From positions 1-12,198 of the forward strand of contig QMOE01000022.1 in NCBI GenBank assembly GCA_003648125.1: DNA of 12,198 bases, written 5' to 3'. Each line of letters opens with the position of its first letter. The first letter of the stretch is position 1. This stretch comes from Chloroflexota bacterium (GTDB taxonomy: Bacteria; Chloroflexota; Anaerolineae; B4-G1). The notes beneath the pieces are model-generated. The model had not been told where the DNA came from. It ran no database searches and saw nothing but the letters and a program-made list of their open reading frames with translations. The position numbers and the translations under genes are program-made. This document shows, one piece after another, positions 1-6,124 of the stretch.

Positions 1-19
1 CTCAGAATGGCCTCGCTAG

Positions 20-108
20 TGTCATTGCGAGCGTAGCGAAGCAATCTCCCGCTTTCAAATGCAAGCAGCGTGGGGATTGCTTCGTCGCTGCCGCTCCTCG
101 CAATGACA
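20..108. repeat. Imperfect palindromic repeat (REP/MITE-like)
   Basis: The left arm (20-50, beginning TGTCATTGCGAG) is largely the reverse complement of the right arm (71-108, ending CTCGCAATGACA). Both arms also share the inner block CGAAGCAATC / GATTGCTTCG. The right arm has a few extra bases, and about 20 bases separate the arms. It starts 19 bases past the yceD stop codon, so in RNA it could fold into a long hairpin and end or protect that transcript. There is no clear T-run, so it is called a repeat rather than a terminator. From memory, repeats of this CATTGCGAG type are dispersed in many bacterial genomes; copy number here cannot be seen. Confidence 0.8.
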
Positions 109-110
109 GG

Positions 111-134
111 CTGAGCAGTTACCAACTCACAAAA
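111..134 (-). repeat. Copy 1 of a motif repeated in inverted orientation at 949-979
   Basis: Positions 111-125 (CTGAGCAGTTACCAA) are the exact reverse complement of 965-979, and 126-134 (CTCACAAAA) of 949-957. The other copy has 7 extra bases between the two blocks. This copy contains the yceD stop codon (127-129) and abuts the palindrome at 20-108. Confidence 0.75.
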
Positions 135-630
135 ACTCTTTCAATACAGCCAGGTGTGGATTGATCTTGGCGTTTTCACACGTACACGATTCCAAGTTGA
201 GGTTCACGCCACATTGCGGACACAGCCCCTTACAATCTGGGCTACAGAGGGGTTTCAGCGGAATGCTCAGCCAACTTTGCTCGCGCAACAGGGGGGTCAA
301 ATCTAGCCAGCCGCTATCACTCACTGAATAGAGTATCTCTGGCGTTGATTCCGTTCCAGCAAACCGAAATATCTCTTCCAACTCCAGAGTGATGGGAAAG
401 GTAAAGGGTTCCAAACAACGGACACACTCTAGAACCAGTTGCGATTCCAAAGTGCCTCGAACGAGTACGCCTCCTTGCACACGAATGGCCTGGATAGTCC
501 CGCGAAGGAAACTTGACTCCAGGGCTTTGGTAGAGACGTCAATCAGGCTCTGAGGCCCGGCATCCACGTCTAGGGTGAATGCCGCGCCAAGTCGAGCCGG
601 GATGAGAGGTGAAACGTCGAAACAAACCAT
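127..630 (-). CDS. yceD: DUF177 / YceD family protein, metal-binding cysteines
   Basis: A 167-residue protein of the DUF177 (YceD) family, whose members are linked to 23S rRNA and large-ribosomal-subunit metabolism; the exact role here is unknown. It has the family's cysteine pair ECVRC (C69, C72), and its C-terminal part carries CSPDCKGLCPQCG plus CTC (C129, C133, C137, C140, C149, C151), a likely zinc-ribbon. The reading frame stays open upstream to 801, but the extension is unlike the family, and a strong promoter (710-738) lies inside it. The ATG at 630 gives the usual family length and the typical opening FDVSPLI. No good Shine-Dalgarno precedes it. The usual partner rpmF does not follow directly: 90 bases of palindromic repeat come next, before the window edge. 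Confidence 0.85.
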   Translation of the reverse strand: MVCFDVSPLIPARLGAAFTLDVDAGPQSLIDVSTKALESSFLRGTIQAIRVQGGVLVRGTLESQLVLECVRCLEPFTFPITLELEEIFRFAGTESTPEILYSVSDSGWLDLTPLLREQSWLSIPLKPLCSPDCKGLCPQCGVNLNLESCTCENAKINPHLAVLKEFL

Positions 631-709
631 AGATGGGTTAGACACAGCTACCGTGTAGTCAACCGCCCCGGAAAAGATGGTAAATATCAGCGATTCACGA
701 ATTGTACAT

Positions 710-738
710 ATTCTAACACAATCATCCCTTGTCGTCAA
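710..738 (-). promoter_or_regulatory. Sigma70-type promoter for yceD
   Basis: On the minus strand there is TTGACG (733-738), a 17-base spacer, and TAGAAT (710-715). Both hexamers match the consensus at five of six positions and the spacing is ideal. Transcription would begin near 703, leaving about 70 bases of leader before the ATG at 630. Its place inside the longer open frame supports the shorter gene model. Confidence 0.75.
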
Positions 739-869
739 GATTTTGGGCCTGATTTTGCATAATTGATCTAGTTTCTCAAGCCAAACTGCGTTAGGGGCCA
801 TCCTGCCCCAAGGTGACCCTCTGTGGAGTCGCCGTTTGGCGAACGTCGAGAGTTCGCCTGACGCGATAT

Positions 870-898
870 TTGTCGCCCCATCACATCCATGCTACAAT
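870..898 (+). promoter_or_regulatory. Candidate promoter reading toward the pantothenate kinase gene
   Basis: TTGTCG (870-875), 17 bases, then TACAAT (893-898). The -10 box is good, the -35 fair, and the spacing ideal. The leader to the ATG at 1268 would be about 360 bases and would include the whole palindrome at 998-1166. It is the best match found upstream of that gene, but its use is unproven. Confidence 0.45.
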
Positions 899-948
899 GA
901 AATGCCAAATTGGGGTTCACCTTTTCAGGAGCAAAAACACCTTTACAC

Positions 949-979
949 TTTTGTGAGCACCAATTTGGTAACTGCTCAG
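949..979 (+). repeat. Copy 2 of the motif at 111-134, inverted orientation
   Basis: This copy contains the exact reverse complements of the two blocks at 111-134, split by 7 bases (958-964). As at the other copy, the TAACTGCTCAG end points outward, away from yceD, toward a palindromic repeat (998-1166). Confidence 0.75.
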
Positions 980-997
980 GCCAGTAAAGCAAGCGTT

Positions 998-1166
998 GGT
1001 TGAGTAGCCGCCACGCTTTTTGTGGCGGCGTATCGAAACCCTTGTACTGAGCCTGTCAAAGTGAAGCGAGCGGCTTTGGCAACGGATTTTGTCCTGCATG
1101 GGCCACGCCGTGATTTCGGCAGGCTCAATCCAGGGGTTTCGATACGGCCTGAAGGCCTACTCAACC
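998..1166. repeat. Large composite inverted repeat with side hairpins
   Basis: The outer arms are GGTTGAGTAG (998-1007) and CTACTCAACC (1157-1166). The inner arms are 1030-1057 (GTATCGAAACCC, then a GAGCCTG block) and 1118-1145 (CAGGCTC block, then GGGTTTCGATAC). Each side carries its own extra hairpin: GCCGCCAC/GTGGCGGC (1007-1029) on the left and GGCCT/AGGCC (1146-1157) on the right. The two side hairpins differ in sequence but each is self-complementary. The loop is 1058-1117. No transposase is present, so this is a non-autonomous palindromic element or a REP-like repeat. Confidence 0.85.
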
Positions 1167-1267
1167 GACGACGCTGAATTGCACCGCGCTGGCTTTGGTT
1201 GCTCTCCAAAGTAGATGAAACACACCCGAATCTTTTAGAGGCTTTGAACCAGAGAGGTACTGAATCT

Positions 1268-2089
1268 ATGCACGCAGCGATAGATTTTGGCATCAGCAAC
1301 ACCGACGCGGTAGCCTACGTCGGAAACGAGTTGCGCCATTGGGATCGTCCCTCCAAAGGTCAACCAGACCCCGAGTTGGTACGGGTCGTGTTGGCGGGTG
1401 GAGGAATCGAGCTATCGTCACTCCGGCAACTCGCCGTCACTGGTGGGTGTCACCGATTGCTGCCCGACCAGATTGACGGGTGCGCAGTGGTCAGCGTGGG
1501 CGAGGTAGAAGCGATCGGGCACGGTGGCCGGGCATTGGCCGAACTCGCAGAGGAAAAACCAGTATTGGTAGTGAGCGCCGGGTCCGGTACGGCGGTGGTG
1601 GAGGGGCACGACAACCGCTACACACACGTCACGGGCACCGGTGTGGGCGGGGGCACATTGCTGGGACTGAGCCGCCTGTTGCTACACACTACCGATCATC
1701 ACGAGATTGACGCTTTGGCGCAGCGGGGTGATCCTAACGGAGCCGACTTGAGCCTGGGCGATGTGGTCAATGGGCCTATCGGCCAGTTGCCCGCCGAAGC
1801 CACAGCGGTCAATTTTGGTCGTCTGGCCCGCCACAATCTCGCCGTCAGCCGCGAGGATCTGGCGGCGGCGCTGGTGACGCTGGTGGGCCAGGTCATAGCC
1901 ATCGTCGCCATCAACGCTGCCCGCGCCCGGCAGATAGAGCGCATCGTCGTCACCGGACACCTGATTGATATGTCCAGCGTGCGCGCCGTGCTCGAGCAGG
2001 TAAGCGATCTCTACAACACGCCCATCATCCTGCCGCCGAACGCGGGTCACGCCACCGCACTCGGAGCACTATTGGTGGCGATGAATTGA
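1268..2089 (+). CDS. coaW: Type II pantothenate kinase-like protein (Fumble family)
   Basis: 273 residues, a normal length for bacterial type II PanK, which phosphorylates pantothenate with ATP in the first step of coenzyme A synthesis. Visible family features are VGEVEAIGHGGRAL (E79 is the likely catalytic base), SAGSGTAV, the glycine-rich GTGVGGGTLLGLSRLL (123-137), ALAQRGDPNGADL, and AVNFGRLA (170-177). Two departures are noted. The N-terminal phosphate loop reads DFGISNTDAV instead of the common D-x-GGT form. The arginine just before the glycine-rich loop in the S. aureus enzyme (from memory) aligns with H120. Activity is therefore likely but not certain. The start is the ATG at 1268, with GAGAGG 10 bases upstream; the in-frame TTG at 1199 has no such support. 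The closest alternative is a Fumble-family kinase with another substrate. Confidence 0.8.
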   Translation: MHAAIDFGISNTDAVAYVGNELRHWDRPSKGQPDPELVRVVLAGGGIELSSLRQLAVTGGCHRLLPDQIDGCAVVSVGEVEAIGHGGRALAELAEEKPVLVVSAGSGTAVVEGHDNRYTHVTGTGVGGGTLLGLSRLLLHTTDHHEIDALAQRGDPNGADLSLGDVVNGPIGQLPAEATAVNFGRLARHNLAVSREDLAAALVTLVGQVIAIVAINAARARQIERIVVTGHLIDMSSVRAVLEQVSDLYNTPIILPPNAGHATALGALLVAMN

Positions 2090-2180
2090 ACCAGTCAATG
2101 TCATGATTGAGGCAGCTATCCAACTGGCGTGCTCACTCCTCTGCAGCCCCAGCGCAATCTAATGAAACGCTAATGTTGCT

Positions 2181-2201
2181 CTTGTGTATTTCTGATACAA
2201 A
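2181..2201 (+). promoter_or_regulatory. HAIR-like operator (HspR box candidate) upstream of dnaK
   Basis: CTTGTGT - 7 bases - ATACAAA. The actinobacterial HspR box (HAIR) is CTTGAGT-N7-ACTCAAG, so arm length and spacer are the same, with 10 of 14 arm positions matching. Inside it lies a perfect TGTAT-N5-ATACA palindrome (2185-2199). An HspR-like gene is encoded downstream in the same operon, which makes autoregulation the simplest reading. Confidence 0.55.
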
Positions 2202-2212
2202 TGGTGTATATT
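2182..2212 (+). promoter_or_regulatory. Probable dnaK operon promoter, embedded in operators
   Basis: TTGTGT (2182-2187) and TATATT (2207-2212) are 19 bases apart, longer than ideal. An alternative is the extended -10-like TGATACAAA at 2193-2201. Either would lie within the palindromic operators, so a bound repressor would block polymerase. Which one is used cannot be decided from sequence. Confidence 0.4.
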
Positions 2213-2221
2213 CAATATACA
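2205..2221 (+). promoter_or_regulatory. Perfect 17-bp palindrome, second operator before dnaK
   Basis: TGTATATTCAATATACA is an exact palindrome, with 8-base arms around a central C. It shares the TGTAT...ATACA ends with the palindrome at 2185-2199. The two centres (2192 and 2213) are 21 bases apart, two turns of B-DNA, as expected for two regulator dimers on the same DNA face. It lies 33 bases before the dnaK ATG. Confidence 0.65.
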
Positions 2222-2254
2222 GCGTGAAAATATCGAACTGTGGGAGGAAACATA

Positions 2255-4177
2255 ATGAGCAAAATTATCGGAATTGACTTGGGTACGACCAACTCGGTCG
2301 TCTCTGTGATGGAAGGTGGCGAGCCGACCGTCATCCCCAGCGCCGAGGGGGGACGGTTGTTCCCATCGGTAGTTGCATTTACCAAGAACGGCGAGCGCAT
2401 GGTGGGGCAGACCGCCCGGCGTCAGGCGGTCGTCAACCCGGATAACACCATTTTTTCTATCAAGCGGCTGATGGGTCGCCGATACGACGAACCAGAGGTC
2501 GAAAAGGCGCGCCAGATTCTGCCATACAAAATCGTGAGTGGCCCTTCCGGCGACGCACAGGTGCACATTCCGCAGACCGGCAAGAATTACACGCCACAGG
2601 AAATCTCGGCCATGATCCTGCGCAAACTGAAGGAGGACGCCGAAGCCTACCTGGGCGAACCGGTCACGCAGGCGGTCATCACCGTGCCGGCCTACTTTAA
2701 CGACAGCCAGCGCCAGGCGACCAAGGACGCCGGGCAGATCGCCGGGCTGGAGGTGAAGCGCATCATCAACGAGCCGACCGCCTCGTCGCTGGCCTACGGG
2801 CTGGACAAGGAAAAGGACGAGACGATTTTGGTTTTTGACCTGGGCGGCGGCACTTTTGATGTCTCCATCCTGGACGTGGGGGAGGGAGTGGTCGAAGTGC
2901 AGTCCACCAGCGGTGACACATTCCTCGGCGGCGACGACTGGGACCAACGCATCACCGATTACGTCGCCGACGAGTTCAAAAAAGACCAGGGAATTGACCT
3001 GCGCGAGGACCGCCAGGCGTTGCAGCGGCTCAAGGAAGCGGCGGAGAAAGCCAAGATTGAGCTTTCCACCGTGCTAGAGACCGAGATCAACCTGCCCTTT
3101 ATCACCGCCGACGCCTCCGGCCCCAAGCACTTGCAGATAAAGTTGACGCAGGCCAAATTAGAGCAGTTAACCCAAGACCTGGTCGAACGTTGCCGGGGGC
3201 CTTTTGAGCAGGCGTTGAAAGACGCCAAGCTCAAGGCCTCCGATCTGGACGAGGTCGTGCTGGTAGGTGGCGCGACCCGCATGCCGATGATCCAAAACCT
3301 GGTGCGCGATCTGACCGGCGGCAAGGAGCCGCACAAGGGAGTCAACCCGGACGAAGTGGTCTCAATCGGCGCGGCCATCCAGGCCGGAGTGCTTTCCGGC
3401 GAGGTCAAGGACATGCTGCTCTTGGACGTGACCCCGTTGACGCTGGGCGTGGAGACTTTGGGCGGGGTGATGACGCCGCTCATCGAGCGTAACACCACCA
3501 TCCCGGTGCGCAAGAGCGAGACCTTTTCCACCGCCGAGGACGGCCAAACCGCAGTGACGATCCACGTCCTGCAAGGGGAGCGCCCAATGGCGGCCGACAA
3601 CAACAGCCTGGGGATGTTCAACCTGGAAGGTATCCCGCCCGCGCCGCGCGGCGTGCCGCAGGTCGAGGTGACATTCGACATTGACGCCAACGGCATCCTG
3701 AACGTCTCGGCCCAGGACAAGGCCACCGGCAAAGAGCAACAGATCACCATCACCGCCAGCACCAACTTGAGCAAGGATCAAGTGGAGCGATTGGTGCAAG
3801 AAGCCAAGCGGCACGAAAGGGAAGACCAAAAGCGCAAAGAGTTGATCGAGGCTCGCAACACCGCCGACGCACTGACCTATCAGATGGAAAAGATGTTGCG
3901 CGACCTGGGTGATAAAGTGTCCGCTTCTGACCGGGAGCGCGTCGAGCAAATCGTCGCCGACCTGAAAAAAGCCCAAGAGGGGGAGGACGCCGCCCGCATC
4001 CGGCAACTGATCGAGCAGTTGCAACAGGCCAGCCAGGCCATCGGGCAGCAGATGTACGCCCAGCAACAGCCCACCGGCGGGCCGCAGCCGGGAGGCGCCG
4101 GGTTCGATTCTGGCCCAACGAGCGGGCCGCAGCCGGGAGGCGAGGACGTGGTCGAGGGCGAGTTCCAGGAAGTTTAG
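2255..4177 (+). CDS. dnaK: Chaperone DnaK (Hsp70)
   Basis: A 640-residue, full-length Hsp70: the ATP-driven cytosolic chaperone that binds exposed hydrophobic segments with DnaJ and GrpE as co-chaperones. The ATPase domain (about 1-385) shows GIDLGTTNS (6-14), [11 protein letters not shown] (172-182), [10 protein letters not shown] (195-204, with T200 at the classic autophosphorylation site) and [11 protein letters not shown] (334-344). The interdomain linker is around LLLDV (388-392). The substrate-binding domain (about 393-500), helical lid, and a Gly/Pro/Gln-rich tail ending VVEGEFQEV follow. The loop containing [11 protein letters not shown] around residue 75 is present, unlike in Firmicutes DnaK. 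The start is the ATG at 2255 with GGGAGG 7 bases upstream; an in-frame GTG at 2240 overlaps that ribosome-binding site and is rejected. It is the first gene of a likely five-gene heat-shock operon. Confidence 0.98.
   Translation: MSKIIGIDLGTTNSVVSVMEGGEPTVIPSAEGGRLFPSVVAFTKNGERMVGQTARRQAVVNPDNTIFSIKRLMGRRYDEPEVEKARQILPYKIVSGPSGDAQVHIPQTGKNYTPQEISAMILRKLKEDAEAYLGEPVTQAVITVPAYFNDSQRQATKDAGQIAGLEVKRIINEPTASSLAYGLDKEKDETILVFDLGGGTFDVSILDVGEGVVEVQSTSGDTFLGGDDWDQRITDYVADEFKKDQGIDLREDRQALQRLKEAAEKAKIELSTVLETEINLPFITADASGPKHLQIKLTQAKLEQLTQDLVERCRGPFEQALKDAKLKASDLDEVVLVGGATRMPMIQNLVRDLTGGKEPHKGVNPDEVVSIGAAIQAGVLSGEVKDMLLLDVTPLTLGVETLGGVMTPLIERNTTIPVRKSETFSTAEDGQTAVTIHVLQGERPMAADNNSLGMFNLEGIPPAPRGVPQVEVTFDIDANGILNVSAQDKATGKEQQITITASTNLSKDQVERLVQEAKRHEREDQKRKELIEARNTADALTYQMEKMLRDLGDKVSASDRERVEQIVADLKKAQEGEDAARIRQLIEQLQQASQAIGQQMYAQQQPTGGPQPGGAGFDSGPTSGPQPGGEDVVEGEFQEV
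4077..4142 (+). repeat. In-frame 21-bp direct repeat in the dnaK tail
   Basis: The 21 bases at 4077-4097 recur exactly at 4122-4142, an offset of 45 bases or 15 codons. Both encode GPQPGG in the disordered C-terminal tail, and the bases before each copy are also partly similar. This looks like a partial tandem duplication of 15 codons. Confidence 0.75.
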
Positions 4178-4203
4178 AGACACTCACAGCAGCGCGATGG
4201 GCA

Positions 4204-4237
4204 AGAAACCAGGTTTTTGGGGAAAAACCTGGTTTCT
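4204..4237 (+). repeat. Perfect 15-bp hairpin between dnaK and grpE
   Basis: AGAAACCAGGTTTTT (4204-4218), loop GGGG, then AAAAACCTGGTTTCT (4223-4237). It begins 27 bases after the dnaK stop. No T-run follows, so it is unlikely to be a full terminator; it could protect the dnaK 3' end or lower expression of later genes. From memory, similar AGAAACC...GGTTTCT elements are dispersed in some genomes, so it may simply be an inserted repeat. Confidence 0.85.
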
Positions 4238-4263
4238 CATTTGCATACGAGAGGATGAGTTGT

Positions 4264-4860
4264 ATGACCAGAGTAAAGATACCTGTCCGCACCCAACCAC
4301 CGGTCGTCGAGGAGGGTGCGCCGGTTGCCGAGGCCGCCCCGCCCGTGGTGGACGTGGCGGCGCGGCCGGTGGAGCCATCTGTATCACAACCGGTACGGGC
4401 TGAATCAACCGGTGACGATACGCGGCAAGCGGAAGAAAAAGAACTGGCCGAGTGGCGCGACCGGGCGCTCCGCCTGCAGGCCGAGATGGAAAACTTTCGC
4501 CGGCGGCAGCAGCGGCTGGCCGACGAACGCGTCGCCGCCGAACGGGAGCGACTGCTGCGCGATCTTCTGCGCGTGACCGATGACCTGAAACGGGCGCTCG
4601 ACTCAGAAGCGGACGCCGCGAGCCTGCGGCAGGGAGTTGACTTGACTCTGCAAAGTATGACGCGCTTACTGGAGCAGGAGGGAGCCAAACCGATCCAGGC
4701 CGCCGGGGAACCGTTCGACCCGACCTGGCACGAAGCGGTGAGCAGCCTCCCCCACGAGCAGGCCGGGCTTGAGCCGGACACCGTGGCCGAGGTGGTGAGC
4801 GCCGGTTATCGTCTGGGCGACCGCCTCCTCCGTCCGGCCCGCGTCGTCGTGGCAGTCTGA
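4264..4860 (+). CDS. grpE: Nucleotide exchange factor GrpE
   Basis: A 198-residue GrpE, the dimeric co-chaperone that releases ADP from DnaK and resets its cycle. Residues 1-55 are a Pro/Val/acidic-rich tail, probably disordered. Residues 56-115 form the long helix/coiled coil ([15 protein letters not shown]). The C-terminal part carries family marks: [11 protein letters not shown], and near the end [18 protein letters not shown], the beta-wing that contacts DnaK. The start is the ATG at 4264, with GAGAGG (4249-4254) 9 bases upstream. The ATG at 4255 touches that ribosome-binding site and is less likely. It follows dnaK after 86 bases containing a perfect hairpin, and precedes dnaJ by 20 bases, so all three are probably cotranscribed. 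Confidence 0.95.
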   Translation: MTRVKIPVRTQPPVVEEGAPVAEAAPPVVDVAARPVEPSVSQPVRAESTGDDTRQAEEKELAEWRDRALRLQAEMENFRRRQQRLADERVAAERERLLRDLLRVTDDLKRALDSEADAASLRQGVDLTLQSMTRLLEQEGAKPIQAAGEPFDPTWHEAVSSLPHEQAGLEPDTVAEVVSAGYRLGDRLLRPARVVVAV

Positions 4861-4880
4861 TCCCACCCCTGGTGAAAAAA

Positions 4881-5840
4881 ATGGAATACAAAGACTATTA
4901 CAAAATCCTCGGCGTCAGCCAAGACGCGGACGAAAAAGAGATCAAACGGGCTTTTCGCAAACTGGCCCGCAAACACCACCCAGACGTCAACCCAGGCGAC
5001 GAGGCGGCCGAGGAACGGTTCAAAGAGATCAACGAGGCCTACGAGGTGCTCTCCGACCCGGAAAAGCGGGCCAAGTACAACCAGTTGGGGGCCGACTGGC
5101 AACACTGGCAGCAGAGCGGGGGCCGCCCCGGCGATTTCAACTGGGGGCAATGGGCCGGAGCGCCGGGCGGCGTCCACGTCCGCTACGGCACACCGGAGGA
5201 TTTGCAGGATATGTTCGGTGGCGGTAACCCGTTTTCCGATTTCTTTAGCCAGATATTTGGTGGGATGGGGGGCCGCGCCGCGCCAGGCGGATTCCAGGGG
5301 CGTGTGCGCCCACGGCGCGGGCAGGATTACGAACAAGAGGTCGAGATCAGCCTGCGGGAAGCCTACCAGGGCACACGGCGCACGTTGCAGAAGGATGGCC
5401 GTCGCCTGGAGGTCAAAATTCCACCCGGCGCTCGCACCGGCACCCGGGTCCGTATGAGCGGCGAGGGTGGGCCGGGAGAGGGCGGCGGGGACGCGGGCAA
5501 CCTGTACCTGCGCGTCCGGGTTGCCCCCGATCCGCAGTTCGAGCGCCGGGAGGACGACTTGCACGTGACGGTGCCGCTCGATCTCTACACCGCGGTGCTC
5601 GGCGGCAAGGCGCAGGTTCCGACTTTGAGCGGCCCGGTCACGCTCACCATCCCGCCCGGCACACAGAACGGGCGCGTCTTTCGGCTGCGCGGCAAGGGTA
5701 TGCCCCGCCTGCGTCATCCCAAGCAGCACGGTGATATGTACGCCAGGGTGGAGGTGCGCCTGCCGGAGCGGCTCACTCCCCGCCAACGGGAATTGTTCGA
5801 GGAATTGAGAAAAATCTCTGGCAAGGAGGGCAGACGATGA
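4881..5840 (+). CDS. dnaJ: DnaJ class II (CbpA-like) J-domain co-chaperone, no zinc finger
   Basis: 319 residues. The J domain (about 4-68) has the HPD motif (33-35) that stimulates DnaK ATPase. A Gly/Phe-rich part (about 76-130) follows, then two beta-barrel substrate-binding domains ending with a dimerisation segment. The four CxxCxGxG zinc-binding repeats of classical DnaJ are absent and there is no internal gap, so this is a class II protein of the CbpA/DnaJ2 type that sits in the dnaJ position of the operon. GGTGA (4871-4875) precedes the ATG at 4881 by 5 bases; the in-frame GTG at 4872 lies inside that site. Its stop overlaps the next start (ATGA, 5837-5840). A classical zinc-finger DnaJ may be encoded elsewhere in the genome. 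Confidence 0.93.
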   Translation: MEYKDYYKILGVSQDADEKEIKRAFRKLARKHHPDVNPGDEAAEERFKEINEAYEVLSDPEKRAKYNQLGADWQHWQQSGGRPGDFNWGQWAGAPGGVHVRYGTPEDLQDMFGGGNPFSDFFSQIFGGMGGRAAPGGFQGRVRPRRGQDYEQEVEISLREAYQGTRRTLQKDGRRLEVKIPPGARTGTRVRMSGEGGPGEGGGDAGNLYLRVRVAPDPQFERREDDLHVTVPLDLYTAVLGGKAQVPTLSGPVTLTIPPGTQNGRVFRLRGKGMPRLRHPKQHGDMYARVEVRLPERLTPRQRELFEELRKISGKEGRR

Positions 5841-6124
5841 CCGGGAGAGAACAGACTACCTGTATCACCATCGCCGTTGCCTCCCGCCGCACCGGGCTGG
5901 CGCCGCGCACCGTCCGCCGTTACATTCGTCGCCAGTTGGTGAGCCAGACGTTGACCGAGGCCGAGTTGGCCGAACTGCGCCGCATTCGCCGACTCACCGC
6001 CCTGGGGGTGAACCTGGCCGGGGTCGAGATCATCCTCCGCATGCGGAGGCGGATCGAGGAGTTGCAGGCGGAGGTGGAGCGGTTGGAACGGATTGTTGCT
6101 TCCAGGGAGGTGTGGAACAGATGA
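5837..6124 (+). CDS. hspR: MerR-family regulator, HspR-like, shortened wing
   Basis: A 95-residue MerR-type DNA-binding protein. The helix-turn-helix lies at about 11-31 ([21 protein letters not shown]). The segment [12 protein letters not shown] (56-67), the strongest HspR signature, is followed by a coiled coil (about 68-90) for dimerisation. HspR represses dnaK operons and uses DnaK as corepressor, and dnaK-grpE-dnaJ-hspR is the known actinobacterial order. In typical HspR (from memory), about a dozen residues containing a GG-x-RRYS motif form the wing between the helix-turn-helix and the next helix. Here [14 protein letters not shown] runs straight on, so the wing seems lost. AAGGAGGG lies 6 bases upstream, and the start overlaps the dnaJ stop. 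Its likely targets are the palindromes at 2181-2221. Confidence 0.85.
   Translation: MTGREQTTCITIAVASRRTGLAPRTVRRYIRRQLVSQTLTEAELAELRRIRRLTALGVNLAGVEIILRMRRRIEELQAEVERLERIVASREVWNR

Larger units (their letters stand above)
631..1267. other. Gene-poor region between divergent yceD and the pantothenate kinase gene
   Basis: No convincing coding sequence is seen here. The stretch holds the yceD promoter (710-738), a candidate rightward promoter (870-898), the second copy of the yceD-end motif (949-979), and a large composite palindrome (998-1166). There is also a small hairpin, CTTTGG (1193-1198) pairing with CCAAAG (1206-1211), ahead of the kinase gene. CCAAATTGG (904-912) and CCAATTTGG (960-968) form a further inverted pair. 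Short open frames in the region have no family resemblance and run through the repeats. Confidence 0.7.

Noticed and set aside
631..801. N-terminal extension of the yceD frame to an ATG at 801
   Set aside because: A strong promoter (TTGACG-N17-TAGAAT) lies within it, the residues do not resemble DUF177, and the ATG at 630 gives the normal family length.
897..956. Tiny open frame of 19 codons downstream of the candidate promoter
   Set aside because: Its ATG overlaps the -10 box and it has no ribosome-binding site.
2090..2254. CIRCE element (HrcA operator) before dnaK
   Set aside because: No TTAGCACTC-N9-GAGTGCTAA-like sequence is present; the palindromes there are of a different type.
3362..4183. 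Long minus-strand open frame opposite dnaK
   Set aside because: It lies wholly within dnaK, has no family resemblance, and reads as the antisense of conserved dnaK codons.
4184..4891. Long minus-strand open frame (235 codons) opposite grpE
   Set aside because: Its Arg/Pro/Ala-rich composition is typical of the opposite strand of a GC-rich gene, and grpE on the plus strand is certain.
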